From contig NW_004955460.1 of NCBI RefSeq assembly GCF_000276665.1, positions 3,453,146 to 3,517,145 of the forward strand: a stretch of DNA of 64,000 nucleotides, in the 5' to 3' direction. The position numbers were made by a program, and so were the translations under genes. The stretch's first letter is position 1, and each line of letters begins with the position of its first letter. The notes under the pieces were generated by a model. The model worked only from the letters and a program-made list of their open reading frames with translations. It ran no database searches and was not told the DNA's origin. Positions 36,924 to 48,830 of this stretch are shown one piece after another. The stretch is from Chinchilla lanigera. Taxonomy: Eukaryota > Chordata > Mammalia > Rodentia > Chinchillidae.

Positions 36924-37918
36924 AAATGCGATAAAGATCAAAGCTAGCCAAAGAGAAGAAAAAGTTAAAGGGACAATAGCATCACATACTATATTTAGTG
37001 GAGAATTTTCACTAAAAACATCACCGATGCAAAGAATCAAGAAGCATATTCTCAAACGATAAGCCATAAGTATCCTATTCTGACTCAAAATGGTACAAGC
37101 TACCTTCAAATTAACTAGAAAAATAAAGCTTTTTTTCCCCATATGCTCCTGTATTAAGAAAAACTAACCAGCGAGTACTGTAGACTTCCTTATATTTAAC
37201 AAGTCCTAATTAAGTAACAATTTTTTAAGGCAGTAAACAAAATATTTAGAATTTTAAGGAAAAATGATTCAAAGGAATTTGCAATAAAGTCTCTTAATGT
37301 CTAACACATTATCTGCACTGGTTTGTTTAGTATTTTGCTCATTAAGAGGTTTATGTTATTTTATTTTGTCTGTTCAATGCCCTTTCTTTTTTTTCTTTAT
37401 TTATTTATAGACAGGGTCTTGTTGTACAGTTCAGGCTGGCCTTGAACTCACTACATAGCCCCAGCTGGCCTCAAACTTGTGGCAGTCCTCCTGCCTCAGC
37501 CTCCCAAGTGCTGGTATCATAGCCATGCGTGACCATACTAAGCTTAATGCTCATTTTAAACATGTAAACAACAGCTATCACCCTACCATCATCACTGGCG
37601 CACCTGGTGCAAAGAGCTTCACTCACAATCTGCATGGATATAGCCTGATCACTACCTCCCAAAAAGAACCAGAGAGACAAGGTCATCTGACGTTTACAAC
37701 TCGTCATGATGATACTAAATTACAATCCCCCTTGTTTGTTTTTTGAGGTTTTTTAAATTCTTTTGGAGACCTGGAAGTAAGGCTTTCTCTGTTCCTTAAC
37801 AGAAACAGTACTACTACAAAGGATTACATGCACATATTTCCCCAAAGAGCAACATCATTTTACAGAGACACTTCCTGCCTTTAATCCTTTTATTTTAAAT
37901 TGGATCAATTATCCTCTT
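36924..37918. other. SUGCT intron, mostly unassigned
   Basis: Apart from the antisense B1 at 37384-37537 nothing is recognised. Confidence 0.5.
37384..37537 (-). mobile_element. B1 SINE with internal duplication (antisense)
   Basis: T-rich tail then agacagggtcttgttgtaca to ctcccaagtgctggtatcat. The units caggctggccttgaactcac and agctggcctcaaacttgtgg mark the internal duplication. Confidence 0.88.
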
Positions 37919-37932
37919 AGAATAGAACTCTT
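37919..37932. repeat. Target-site duplication, left copy (CACYBP retrocopy)
   Basis: The sequence agaatagaactctt occurs here and again at 39460-39473, straight after the A-tail. It marks the exact borders of the retroposed CACYBP copy. Confidence 0.92.
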
Positions 37933-39460
37933 TGAGGCCGGCCCGCAGCTCACGCTGGTGAGGCCCACGCTAGCGGGGAGCCCGCCGGACCCGGCGGTTC
38001 CTGACTTTTCATGCATGCCTGCAGCCCAGGCTTTCGGCCCGACCCCACCAGACCATGGCTTCGGCTTTGGAGGAGTTGCAGAATGATCTAGAAAAGGTAA
38101 AGGCGTTGCTAGAAAAGGCCACTAGGAAGAGAGTACGTGATACCCTGACAGCTGAAAAATCCAAGATTGAAACAGAAATAAAGAATAAGGTGCAACACAA
38201 ATCACAGCAGAAACCAGAACTTCTTGACAATGAAAAACCAGCTGCTGTGGTTGCTCCCATCACAACAGGATACACAGTGAAGATCAGTAATTATGCATGG
38301 GATCGGTCAGATAAGTTTGTGAAAATCTGCACTGCCTTAACTGGAGTTCAAGTTCCTGCTGAGAACGTGCAGGTGCGTTTCACAGAGAGGTCATTCGATC
38401 TTTTGGTAGAGAATCTAAATGGGAAGAGTTACTCTATGATTGTGAACAATCTCTTGAAACCCATCTTGGTGGAAGGCAGTTCAAAAAAAAACCAAGACTG
38501 ATACAGTTCTTCTCTTGTGTAGAAAGAAAGCAGAAAACACTCAGTGGGAGTACTTAACTCAGGTTGAAAAAGAATGCAAAGAAAAAGAAAAGCCATCCTA
38601 CGATGCTGAGACAGATCCTAGTGAGGGATTAATGAGTGTTCTAAAGAAAATTTATGAAAATGGAGATGATGATATGAAGCGAACCATTAATAAAGCCTGG
38701 GTGGAATCAAGAGAGAAGCAAGCCAAAGGAGATACAGAATTTTGAGACTTTCAAGTCCTTTTGAGAACTATGATACAGAAATACCGATATTTCCAATAAG
38801 GGAATGTTGGTGAGCTGCATATAGAAATTTGACAGATAGCTACAAAGCCTTCAAAGTAAAGGCAGTGACTTCTCCATTTCTTACTGGAGGATTTATTTAA
38901 ATAAGATATGCATATTAAGTAATTCCTCCAAAGATGGTTCCATTAGTTCCCTGATCATTTTGTTCACAAGAGGGTCACATGGTATTCTCATTGAAATACA
39001 AAAAGCAAGTCTTGCTTAACCAAAACAATATGTCACGTATATTTTTGTTCAGCTAGGTGGTAGAAAACAATAGTATATGCTTGCCTGTAAGTTACAGATG
39101 TCAGCTCCCACTAATGTAAAAATAAGAGTAAAACTGAATTTTTGTATAAAATTCAAATTTGTGCTTGTGCTTCAGATTTGCTGTAGAGTGGATGATCTCC
39201 TATTGCCAGCTTGAGCAGTGCAGATAGCAGGGATTACCATGCACTAATCCAATCACAAATGTTTCTAGCTAGATTTAAATATATTTGTTTAGGAATATAG
39301 ACATAGTAATATAAAAACATCTTCATATAGTACCATTTAGTAAGTTCTACCATGGATCAGATAGCTTCAAAACTAATAACCCTAAAGTAAAAATAATTAA
39401 TTTGAAAATCCACTTATTCCTATGTTCAATAAAGTTGGATTTTTATGTTAAAAAAAAAAA
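37933..39460 (+). pseudogene. CACYBP: CACYBP processed pseudogene (full length, UTRs and poly-A)
   Basis: A retrocopy of calcyclin-binding protein/Siah-interacting protein, an adaptor in Siah1-dependent ubiquitination. A GC-rich 5' UTR (37933-38054) leads to ATG at 38055. The reading frame then gives the N-terminal dimer region ([20 protein letters not shown]) and the CS domain ([15 protein letters not shown]...[19 protein letters not shown]). At 38483-38491 a run of nine A and a changed codon add one base, so the frame hits TGA at 38499. The SGS domain continues in another frame ([16 protein letters not shown] to [16 protein letters not shown] at 38743). The 3' UTR has AATAAA at 39428 and an A-tail at 39450. 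There are no introns, and a perfect 14-bp target-site duplication (37919-37932 / 39460-39473) proves retroposition. The copy lies in the SUGCT intron, opposite in orientation. Confidence 0.95.
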
Positions 39461-39473
39461 GAATAGAACTCTT
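39460..39473. repeat. Target-site duplication, right copy (CACYBP retrocopy)
   Basis: Identical to 37919-37932. The absence of mismatches over 14 bp suggests a fairly recent insertion. Confidence 0.92.
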
Positions 39474-40339
39474 CAACTATGCACAACCAACTCAAGAGAC
39501 ATGACTGACAGTTTTTCAAGCTTGTTCTTTTTCCAAAGAATTGTCACATGGCAAGTAACCAAATGTCTTTCTCCACAAGTACAAGGTTCTCCAAGTGTAC
39601 CCTCATATAGCCATTAATTCTAGAATCCCTAAACTGTGTGTTAATGAGCAACCAACAACTTTCCAGGAAGAAGCAGAATTTGCTTCATCCAGCTGCCCCA
39701 CCCACTTTCCTGTTTCTACACCAAAGTTCCCAGGAGCTACAGAGGAGAAAGCAGATGAGGACTTATAGAAGTGCACAATATGCTGGGATGTTTCCATACC
39801 TAAGGAAAACCACTGTAAGCAGGGATAGGACAAGAATAATTCTAGAAACAATTTATGGCAGGGGTTGACAGAGGAGGGGCATGTGGCCCTAGCTTAATCA
39901 GAGCATCAGCCGTGAAAGAAACTACAAGCCCTAACACAACAGAATCCTGCTGAATTCAGACAGAGTCTAATACTGTACTTGGTGTGGAGGGAAGAGAATA
40001 GTGACGTCCAAAGGGACATACAGGAAAAGAACACTCTGCCAGAAAAAACCTTTACAAGGACCTCAAATCTCCTGACTTCCCTGAAATGATTTTTTCTTTC
40101 TTATGTGAAAATAGTACTAAACAATTGAGATACTTTCATTAGCAAATTTATCCAGCCATACCTTGCAGGTTTTCTTGCAAGGTGTTTGTGTATCTACACC
40201 CGCACTCAATTTTTAGGGAGAAGAGGAAGGAAGGAGGATTGAAAGTATGTCAGAAAGTCACAGAAGGCATTCTGAAAGAGCAATCAGTTGCCAAACCTGG
40301 AGAAATTTTAACAACAAAATACAGAAATATACATGGGTC
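39474..40339. other. SUGCT intron, unassigned
   Basis: Short ORFs only; no gene or repeat recognised. Confidence 0.5.
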
Positions 40340-40680
40340 CATACAGATGTAAATGAATGACTGAATAAATAAATAAGTGGGAAAGAAGAAACAAATTTTT
40401 CTTTCAGAATAATTATAAATAATACAAATCTATGTAGATTCTCCCTCCAGGAGTTAGGGCTTATTCCGTCTTACTCAAGATTAGGCTGAATTTAAAGGTC
40501 TGCTTCTCAAAAATATAGTATAGAAAAGAAAAAGTAGTAAATTTATGGTGGAAAAACCTAAAAGATACCATCCTAACCAAGAAATCAAAGTCAACATCAT
40601 CAGTGATAAGTTATGTTGACATCACACACTCCCTGATATGAGGCACTGAGAAGGCTACTTCACCTCTACAATTAAATATA
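40340..40680 (+). repeat. Ancient interspersed repeat, copy 2
   Basis: agaataattataaataatac, tgtagattctccctccagga, ggtggaaaaacctaaaagat and tcagtgataagttatgttga show the left half of the same repeat as 33480-34000. Confidence 0.55.
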
Positions 40681-41430
40681 TCCACTTTTGTCAATTGTAC
40701 CACAATAAACCTGAAAAAATAAAAAAGAAAATAAAGCTAAAATGTTGAAGTTCTCCCTACAATAGAACAAGATTATTAATTATATTACCCAGTCTTCCAT
40801 ATCAGTAATGATTTTTTTGGTCTGTTTGTCTCATCAATTACTAAAAACATGAATTAAAATCTTCAACTATAATTGTAAATGTATGTGTTTCTCCATGTAA
40901 TTTTGGAACATTTTATATAGAAGGAGAGCATATAACTTAGGGCCTATAGCTTTAGAATTGTCAAATTTCTGATTAATTTATCATTGAGAACATTTTATCA
41001 CTACAATGTGCCTAGGTGACAATTTCTTTTTGTTTATCTTGCTTCCATTTGGATTGATCCTCCTCCTTTCTACCATATAATCCTATACACACTATTTCAT
41101 CATCTGAAAACTTGTTTCAGAGGATCCAATAGAAGATTCCACCAGTTTAGGTAATGCCTGAGCCACTAAATGAAAAGGCATAGGTCCTGGAATGAATATA
41201 TAACAAAAAGCCCACTCTAACTCATGCTGTCTGTGACATAAGAAAGAACTAAAACTATTACTAAGTCACTGAGAGATGGAGTATTTTTCATTAGAGAAAG
41301 TTTGCCTACCCTAATGCTTTATCCTTTCAACTGTTCAGTCATTCTTGATTTCTTTCTTTTCTTATATTACACATGTAATTTAACATAAATTTTGTCATTT
41401 CTAACCAAAATATTGTTCATAATCTCCCAT

Positions 41431-41631
41431 GGAGGTGGGGCACCATGACTAGCACACACTTGTAATCCCAGCTGCTCGGAAGGCAAAGGCAGGAGGACTT
41501 CAAGTTTGAAGTCAGCCTGGGTAACTCAGTGAGACCGTGTCTCCAAATAAAATTTTTAAAAAGTAATAGAGTTATAGCTCAATGGTAGAGTGCCCACTAG
41601 GTTCAATCACTAGCAGTTGGGGGCAGGGGAA
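41431..41631 (+). mobile_element. B1-ID composite SINE
   Basis: B1 arm (cacttgtaatcccagctgct, cagcctgggtaactcagtga), an A-rich linker, then a shortened ID arm (agttatagctcaatggtaga, aggttcaatcactagc). Confidence 0.85.
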
Positions 41632-41659
41632 CTCCACAGGCTGGCCATCTCATGAAACA

Positions 41660-41860
41660 TAAAGATAAAGTTCTTTGAACTGTACAACATCCATAGAATC
41701 TGGTCCCCAACTACCTAACCTAATCTGCTACTTTCCTGCTCCAGATACACTGATCACTCAATATTTCTTACACAAATCAGGTGCATGTCTACCTGAGGAC
41801 CTCAGAACTTTTCAACATCTGCTTAGAATCTAACTTTTTTGAAATGTTTTGAGATATGAC
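41660..41860 (-). repeat. L2 LINE remnant (antisense)
   Basis: acatccatagaatctggtcc, ctactttcctgctccagata and gaggacctcagaacttttca resemble antisense L2. Confidence 0.6.
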
Positions 41861-42769
41861 TCCCACAGTTCTTATGAGTCTCACTTTGAGTCTCACTTCT
41901 TTGAGACTCTTGCTCAAATACACAAGGCCTTTCCTAACTAAACCCTTCACCCTGCATTTCTTCCCTGGTTTTCATCTAAGAGGACCACTTTTTTTTTTCC
42001 TAGTGGTTAAGAAGCCTGGATTATTGAATGATTGTGTGAAGCAAACACCCTCTCACCTACATTAGACCATGACACCAGAAAGAAACAAACTTTTATCGTA
42101 TAAAGTCACTGAGATTTGGGGATTGTTTATCACAGCAATCTTCTGTATAAAGTCGAGGTAACTTGACTTAACTTCTCATTGTTAAGGATTGAATCATGAC
42201 ACCAGACTTAAAGGGCATCTGGGCAACAAAGTGATCTGCTTGTCTTGTAGCAAAGTAAAAGGTTGGCTTAGAAAGAACCCACAGACAGTTAAGCGCTCTA
42301 CTAACCATTTTTAAAATTTCATATAATACTGATACAATTTCTGCACTCAACAAAATAGAGGTATGCATGTTCTATGAGTTACAATGGTGTTATAACCTCA
42401 TACGTTTACCATTAGTTGAAAACATTACAAGTCAAAACTGCACTTAATATACCTTATCTACTTAATATCATAGTTTAACTACACAGTACACTTTACATTA
42501 TTATTTCTTAGCCTCCTGATCCAGTGGTTGACTAGAAACTGTAGCTCATCTCCACTGCCTGCATCCCAACAGAACATCAAATCAGGTGGCAACCTATAAT
42601 ACAATCCTCTCTCATGAAACTAGGTAGCTAATCTGAGAACAGATCAAAATTCAAAATCAGAAGCTCAGTTTCTATTGAATGTGTATCACTTTCATACCAC
42701 TGTAAAGTCAAAAACTGGTAAGTCAAACTTGGAAATCAGGGACCTTCTGTATTATCAAAACCTTCTCCA

Positions 42770-43035
42770 CACTTTCTTCCAGGGAAGGTGCCATCCAAAC
42801 TCTCATCATTCCTTTCACTAGACAATTCTTGAAGAATAGACTGCTCATGCTCTCTATTTTTACACCTCCCATTCACCCCTAATCATCCTCCAAATTTGGC
42901 TTCCTCTGCCAGCATTTTTTAACTGTTCTCTCAGAGTTAATAATAATGTCTTAATTGTTTAATTTTTAATTATTTCTGTTCCTGTCCATATCCCATTTGG
43001 CTCAATAAGTAACTCAAAAAACATATCTTGAATAA
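42770..43035 (-). repeat. L2 LINE remnant (antisense)
   Basis: catgctctctatttttacac, cctccaaatttggcttcctc and ccatatcccatttggctcaa fit a decayed antisense L2. Confidence 0.5.
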
Positions 43036-43049
43036 CTATCATATTATAG

Positions 43050-43094
43050 GTTAGTGATGAGAATACAAATAGTGTTAGTGATGAGAATACAAAT
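43050..43094. repeat. 24-bp tandem duplication
   Basis: gttagtgatgagaatacaaa starts at 43050 and again at 43074. Confidence 0.9.
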
Positions 43095-43175
43095 TTTAAA
43101 AAGATGTAACATTCCTATTGTGTGATCACTTCACACTTGAGGGAAGAGAGATGTCTGTTAAACAATGACATTATA

Positions 43176-43259
43176 AGGTAGGGATATAGCTCAATGGTAG
43201 AGCACTTGTACGCAAGAACCCTGGGTTCAACCCCCAGTACTGTCAAAAATACATAAATA
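43176..43259 (+). mobile_element. ID SINE (older, tRNA-Ala-like subfamily)
   Basis: Body tagggatatagctcaatggt to gggttcaacccccagtac. It lacks the 'cctgcctggcaag' centre of the common subfamily and stays closer to tRNA-Ala. Target-site duplication aacaatgacattata (43161-43175) / aacaattacattata (43260-43274). Confidence 0.9.
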
Positions 43260-43639
43260 AACAATTACATTATAACACTTGCCATTGAGTAGATACAACA
43301 CTTCTTTATTGGTGAATGAATGGTGAGGTGGAAGCATACATGTATGTTTAGATGGATGAATACATTTAACAAGTGTTAAATCAAGAGCCTGTAAAAGGGG
43401 AGATGGGGATCAAGGTCAGAAATGTCCTCTGCACAGTATTTGTCTGAAGATTTTATCTTCTCCTTGAAATTCTCCCCTCCCATGATACCCAATGTGAAAC
43501 TTATTTTCATGTTCCATTTTCCCAGATTTTCCAATAACTCAAAACTATTAGTTTGAGGTCATCTCAATTCCTGTCTCTTTCTTTTCTTTTAGTCAATTCA
43601 TATGTTAAATTTTTTAATAATCCCCTTCTATTTCCACTG

Positions 43640-44300
43640 TTTCTCCTTTGTTTGGAGGCATTGTCTCTCCACAATATTTAATAGATCTATAACATGTAAG
43701 TTGCTACCAGAATCTCCCCTTATTAAATGCAGTTCTCAATATGTAGTTACTTGTCTTGCTAAAGTAGAATTGATGATGTGCATTTCCCTGATGAAAATGT
43801 TTGATAATTTCCTATTGGTGACAGAATAAAGATCAAGCTCAGAAACATAGCACAGAAAATCCTGTGTGGCCTCAATTTACTTTTCAAACCTCATCTACCA
43901 TTTCTACTGACTTTATCCACACAGAATCTCCTCTGCTTTTTGGACACACCATGTTGTTGTCCCTCAATCCCTTTGCCCAACCAGTCCCACTGTCCAAAAT
44001 GCCTTTCCTCTCCACTCTCTCCCTGGGGTGGGGAGGAGGATGATCATGTTCAACACATCTTCACTATTATTTCCTCTGTTAATACTTGCTAGCACTCCAT
44101 CACCACTTCTACTACACAGTAAGTCAGTTCCTAATCTTTGTTCCCATAATACACTTGCTGATTACTTAAACTCATCTATAACCATTTGGTTTTATAGGAG
44201 TTGTCTCCTTCCTCAGGGGCTGTTGGCTGCTTATGTGTTCTTTTTTTCATTTTTCTGCATCTAAGCATCTACCTCAATAATTATTTCTTAAATGGGTAGC
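43640..44300 (-). repeat. L2 LINE remnant (antisense)
   Basis: acagaataaagatcaagctc, gtgtggcctcaatttacttt, ccactgtccaaaatgccttt and ttaaactcatctataaccat keep the order of an antisense L2. Confidence 0.65.
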
Positions 44301-44689
44301 TATTCTATCACTTTAGTATGTACTTTTTTCATAAATTCTTTTTCCTAAGTCAAGAAAAATGACTCCATTTTTAAAAAATAATTTATTCAGATTACACCAA
44401 AAATAAATGTGCACCTTAACACATCATACAACAAAATGAGCACAGAAGCAGCACAGAACCAGAGAATGTGGGAAACACTTGAACCTGAGCATTAACATAC
44501 TTCATTAACAAAACCTCCCCTGAAAAAATGTCAATCAAGAACAGCATCCTCTCCACATTGAGTGACGCTGTGTACATGCTGGGGCTGGGGGATGTGTAGA
44601 AGCCAAATGTGGAAAAGGAAAGACTCAAGCCTTGAAAATAGTAGTGCATGTTAAACTTGTATCACTTTTCCATATTCGTCTGCACTTAT

Positions 44690-44850
44690 AACTTAACACT
44701 ACAGATAATATTGAGGGGGACACCAACTTCCCTTCTCCATTTTATATTCAGAAAATAGAGGCTACAAGAGACTAAATAACGTGAACAAACCTACACGAAC
44801 AATAAAAATAGAATGAGGACTTCAACCCACATCTGTCTACTAAGCCTTCA
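44690..44850 (-). repeat. MIR remnant (antisense)
   Basis: ccttctccattttatattca, agaggctacaagagactaaa and gaggacttcaacccacatct are reverse MIR. Confidence 0.58.
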
Positions 44851-45050
44851 CCCCTTGTTATGCCATCTCATAAAATGGGGATCTAGTTGTGACTACTTTT
44901 ATACAAAAGTTATGCAGCTCAATCTGAAATATGCTTAATTACATAATGTCATAAATATCTATGGAATAATTTATAATTGTAATTTCTTATTAGCACATGT
45001 TTATGAAACATATTCATTGTGAGGATTTGGAACATGTACCTCTTGTGTCT

Positions 45051-45460
45051 TTTTAAAATTAAGTTTATTGATACATTTTAGATATACATAATGATCATAT
45101 GCATCATAAGGAATTTATGCCTGTCCATGATATATTTTGGTTCCCCATTTTCTCACAATCCCCTCTCCTCCCTTCAACCCCTCTTCCCCTCCCTATTTAC
45201 ACAGCTTCATTTCCATTTTATCTTCTTTTAATTGTTTTTCTTTTCATTTTAATCCTTCTTACTTCCCCTTCTTCAACCTTCTTTCCCCTCTCCCTCCAAC
45301 TCTAGATTCCCTCCCCCTCTGCCTAAGGTCTATCTCACTGTTTCCTATCATTTATCTTTTACTTTGCTCTTAAAATTATTTATACTTTGGGTTTCTCATA
45401 TAAGAGCAACCATGCAGTATTTAACCTTCTGTGTCTGACTTAATTTACAATTTTTAAAAG
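45051..45460 (-). mobile_element. L1 3' end (antisense)
   Basis: ttattgatacattttagata, ttccccattttctcacaatc and aaccatgcagtatttaacct are the reverse complement of the window's L1 3' ends. Confidence 0.82.
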
Positions 45461-46114
45461 ACTTTCATGAATTACATCTCAGACTTGCTAGCAGCCTACA
45501 AGAAAAGCAGGGCAGACTTATTCCCACCTTAGAAATGAAACATTTAGGTTCTGAATACTGTAATGGCTTCCCCAAGACCAAAAGCACTATAACACGTCTC
45601 ATAATTCTAAACTGAGAAGTTTCAATTATGTTGCATATTTTCCATAACTTATAAGCAGTTAATATTGATATCATAATTTCACCTATGTTAAATTATGCCA
45701 TGTATCATGTATATGACATAATAGTAGAATAAATTAATAAAACAGCACCTAAGCACTCAAGATATTTTAGATGCTAAGTGATTTTTTTTATATAACCAAA
45801 TCAAACATGAACTTTTCCTGGTAACATTTCTTACTACTTCTGTAATTATTTTCACTGTGGAATGTGGGCACAGAACTCAGATTCCTGGCTTTTACTTCAC
45901 AGTGCATTGTTAATCCTAAATATCTTCAGGGCCTATCCTTTACAAGCTCAACAGGATACAAATAAAGTACCTTTTTCTCTCTATCCTCTTGTATCGTCAT
46001 TGCCTTTGAGCCACAAATACCAAATGCTCTGGATCTGGAGCCTGAAACAGTTTGCAGAATACAAGGGAGAGGAAATATTTCATTCTTTTCAAGGTTTTGG
46101 ATCTCTGTTGTAAT

Positions 46115-46255
46115 TACCCTACTCTGCAGTTGCACCACAAAAGTAGCCATAAACTACATGAATGTAAACAAGTGGACATGACTATGTGACAATAAAACTG
46201 TTTCAAAATCAGACAGCTGGTCACATTTGGCACATGGTCCTTCAAGGCCTCTGTT
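46115..46255 (+). mobile_element. MER1/Charlie-type fragment
   Basis: gtagccataaactacatgaa, gtaaacaagtggacatgact and tgacaataaaactgtttcaa match the central part of Charlie elements, related to 57385-57585. Confidence 0.6.
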
Positions 46256-46835
46256 CTAGAAAATTAAACTGGAGAACTGCAAGAAATCTAAGGAAATGCT
46301 GAAAGAGTGATGACAGGAGAGGTGGGAAACAGAAATACACGTGAGCATAGTGATGCCCCACTCTTACATTGCATAATCTGAGGGTTGTCTGTGTCTTGCC
46401 GCTATTTCTGCTCTGTCTTCATCTCAGAAGTGTCTGGCCACATTGTTCACTGTTCTGTGGTTTCCACATAAGCCTGTTTGTCTTGCAGAAGGTAGACAGT
46501 GATGGACCAAAAAGCTTATGTCTAGTAATCTCCTTGGTTTTATGTATGTAACAAATAGTTTTCATCCAAATAACAGACCAGAAATGATGAGGGTAGAAGC
46601 ACAGAGTATCCCATTCAAATAAGTAAAAGATGCATAAGAACAGTGCAGAAAAACACTGAACACTATTGCTGAGATTGTAATTGATCCTGTGCACAGACAG
46701 ATACTAATTTAAATCCCGTTTCCCCAATACCTGGATAATTTCCTAGATAATGTTAGAAATGATAAAATACTTATCATAGAATGGTAAAATAGGGTGAATA
46801 GCAATAAGAATCTAAGGATTTAAAATTAGTATATG

Positions 46836-46942
46836 GGGGGCTGGGTATTTAGCTCAGAGGCACAGCGCCTGCCTGGCAAGTGCAAGGTCATGAGTTCAAT
46901 TCCCAGTACTGGAAAAAAAACAAAAAAAAAAAATAAAAAAAT
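46836..46942 (+). mobile_element. ID SINE
   Basis: Body ggggctgggtatttagctca to caattcccagtactgg, with a long A-tail. Target-site duplication aaaattagtatatg (46822-46835) / aaaattagtgtata (46943-46956). Confidence 0.93.
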
Positions 46943-47445
46943 AAAATTAGTGTATAGAATGAGACTTTGACCCAAAAACATGAGATACTTGTCAATAAAT
47001 ATTAATAAGTGAATAACAACTCTATGTACCATCCTATGCTAATCCCATTAGACTGAAAAGAAATATAAGACAAGATCCTTGAAATAAAATGTATTTAATT
47101 TATACATAAAAGTATCAATTTATTTTCAAACATTTGCATTTGGAAACCATTATCAAACACATAGTGAAATATTTTCTTGTGGTTGTAACATAGTTATCAG
47201 AATTTCTTCTGTAGTACACTTCATAATTTATTCTTTTCTATTTTTAAAAATTATAGTTAAAATATATATAAAATAAAATTTGCCATTTTAGCCATCTTTA
47301 AATAGACAATGGATTAAGTACATTCACATTGCTATTTACCACCATCAACATCAAATTCCATAACTTTTTCATTTTCCAAAGGTGAAATTCTGTACATATT
47401 AAATAATAATTTCCTATCCTCCTCTCTTTTCCAACTTGGCAACCA

Positions 47446-47538
47446 GGCTGGGGATTTATCTCAGTGGCACAGCATCTGCCTGGCAAGCGCAAGATCATGA
47501 GTTCAATTCCCAGTACCGGAAAAAAATAAAAATAAAAA
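47446..47538 (+). mobile_element. ID SINE with perfect target-site duplication
   Basis: Body ggctggggatttatctcagt to caattcccagtaccgg. Perfect 16-bp duplication tccaacttggcaacca at 47430-47445 / 47539-47554, inside an older antisense L1 remnant. Confidence 0.94.
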
Positions 47539-47569
47539 TCCAACTTGGCAACCACCACTGTTTCTGACT

Positions 47570-48830
47570 GTATAAATTTGAGTACCCTAAGCAGTCATAT
47601 AAGTAGAAGCATGCAAGATTTGCCTTTTCATAACTGCTCTATTTCATTAACATAATGTCTTCAAATTTCATCCCTGTTGTAGCATGTCTTTGAATTTCCT
47701 TCCTTTTTAAAGCTGAATATTTCATTGTAAGCACATGTCACATTTTACTTATTTGTTCACCCATCAGTGGCTACTTGGGTAGCTTTTACATTTTAGCTAT
47801 TTTGAATAATGTTGCTATGAATAAGAGTGTAGAAATCCTCATCAGGACCTTACTTTCAACTCTTTTAGTTATAGACACAGAAGTGGAATTGTTGGGTCAT
47901 ATGGTTGTTCTTATGCTTAAATCTCAATGCTGCTTTCCACAGTGGCAGCATCATTTTACACTCCCATCCATAACGTACAAGAATTCTAATTCCTCCACAT
48001 CCTCTCCAACTCTTGTTATTTCCAGTTTTGGTAACAGCCATCCTCACAGGTGTGAAGTGGTATCTCATACTTATCTGCACTTCTCAAAAGGCCAATTTTG
48101 TTTAGCATCTTTTCACACACCTGTCAGCCATTCACATATCTTCTTTGGAGAAGGGTTTGTGCAAATCCTTTGCCCATTTTTGAACTGGGTTATTATACTA
48201 GTCTCTTTTATAACCAAGTATGTTTGCCAAACTTTCTTTTTTCTAATCACGCTTTACTGGTACATTTTAGGTATATATAATGATCACATTCATCATAGAG
48301 AATTTGTATCTGTACATGATATAACTTCTCTCTTTTTATTTTCCCATTCTCCTACCCTCCCTTCAACACCCCCCCATTTATAAAAGCTTTGTTTCCATTT
48401 TTTCCTTCTTTTCTCATTTTTTTTTACTTTTTCCTTCTTTCCTTTCCCTCTCTCCCCTCTCTTGTTTGCCTCCCCATTTGAACATCTTCCTATTTTACAA
48501 TACCTGTTATACACCTTGGTCCTTATCTACACATCTGGTATCTCACACCAGAGAAATGATGCAGTATTTACATGTGTCTCTGATTTATTTCATTTAAGAG
48601 TATGGTCTCAGGGTGCATCCATTTACCTAGGAATGTCTCAAGCTTACCTTTCTTTATTGTTTGTCAAGTTTTTTTATCTTGGATTTTTCATTCAATAAAC
48701 TTTTGCGATTTTATGTTTTTTTACAAATGGGATTTCACTGATTCCATCATCTGGCATTCTATCACTATCCCTGATCCTTCAGAGTTCATGCTTTTGACTC
48801 TTTTGAATGAATGGACTACAGTTCAAATAA
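47570..48830 (-). mobile_element. Old L1 (antisense), host of a nested L1 and a SINE
   Basis: tttgaataatgttgctatga, ttctaattcctccacatcct and tcacaggtgtgaagtggtat are classic antisense L1 sequence. It is interrupted at 48236-48657 and continues to ~48830. The 202-residue ORF across 47775-48383 is an artefact of this repeat. Confidence 0.82.
48236..48657 (-). mobile_element. Younger L1 3' end nested in old L1 (antisense)
   Basis: T-tract, then actggtacattttaggtata to agcttacctttcttta. Diverged target-site duplication tgtttgccaaacttt (48221-48235) / tgtttgtcaagtttt (48659-48673). Confidence 0.82.

Larger units (their letters stand above)
40681..42769. other. SUGCT intron, partly unassigned
   Basis: Outside the composite SINE (41431-41631) and L2 piece (41660-41860) nothing is recognised. 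A 12-bp direct repeat (gagtctcactt) lies at 41875-41897. Confidence 0.45.
45461..47429. other. SUGCT intron, partly unassigned
   Basis: It holds a faint MIR-like stretch (45465-45620), a Charlie fragment (46115-46255) and one ID SINE. The rest is not recognised. Confidence 0.45.

Noticed and set aside
37933..38060. GC-rich stretch that might be a CpG-island promoter
   Set aside because: It is the 5' UTR of the CACYBP retrocopy, inside its target-site duplications.
47775..48383. 202-codon plus-strand ORF, the longest in the window
   Set aside because: It runs across an antisense old L1 and a nested L1 3' end; no domain and no splice or promoter context.
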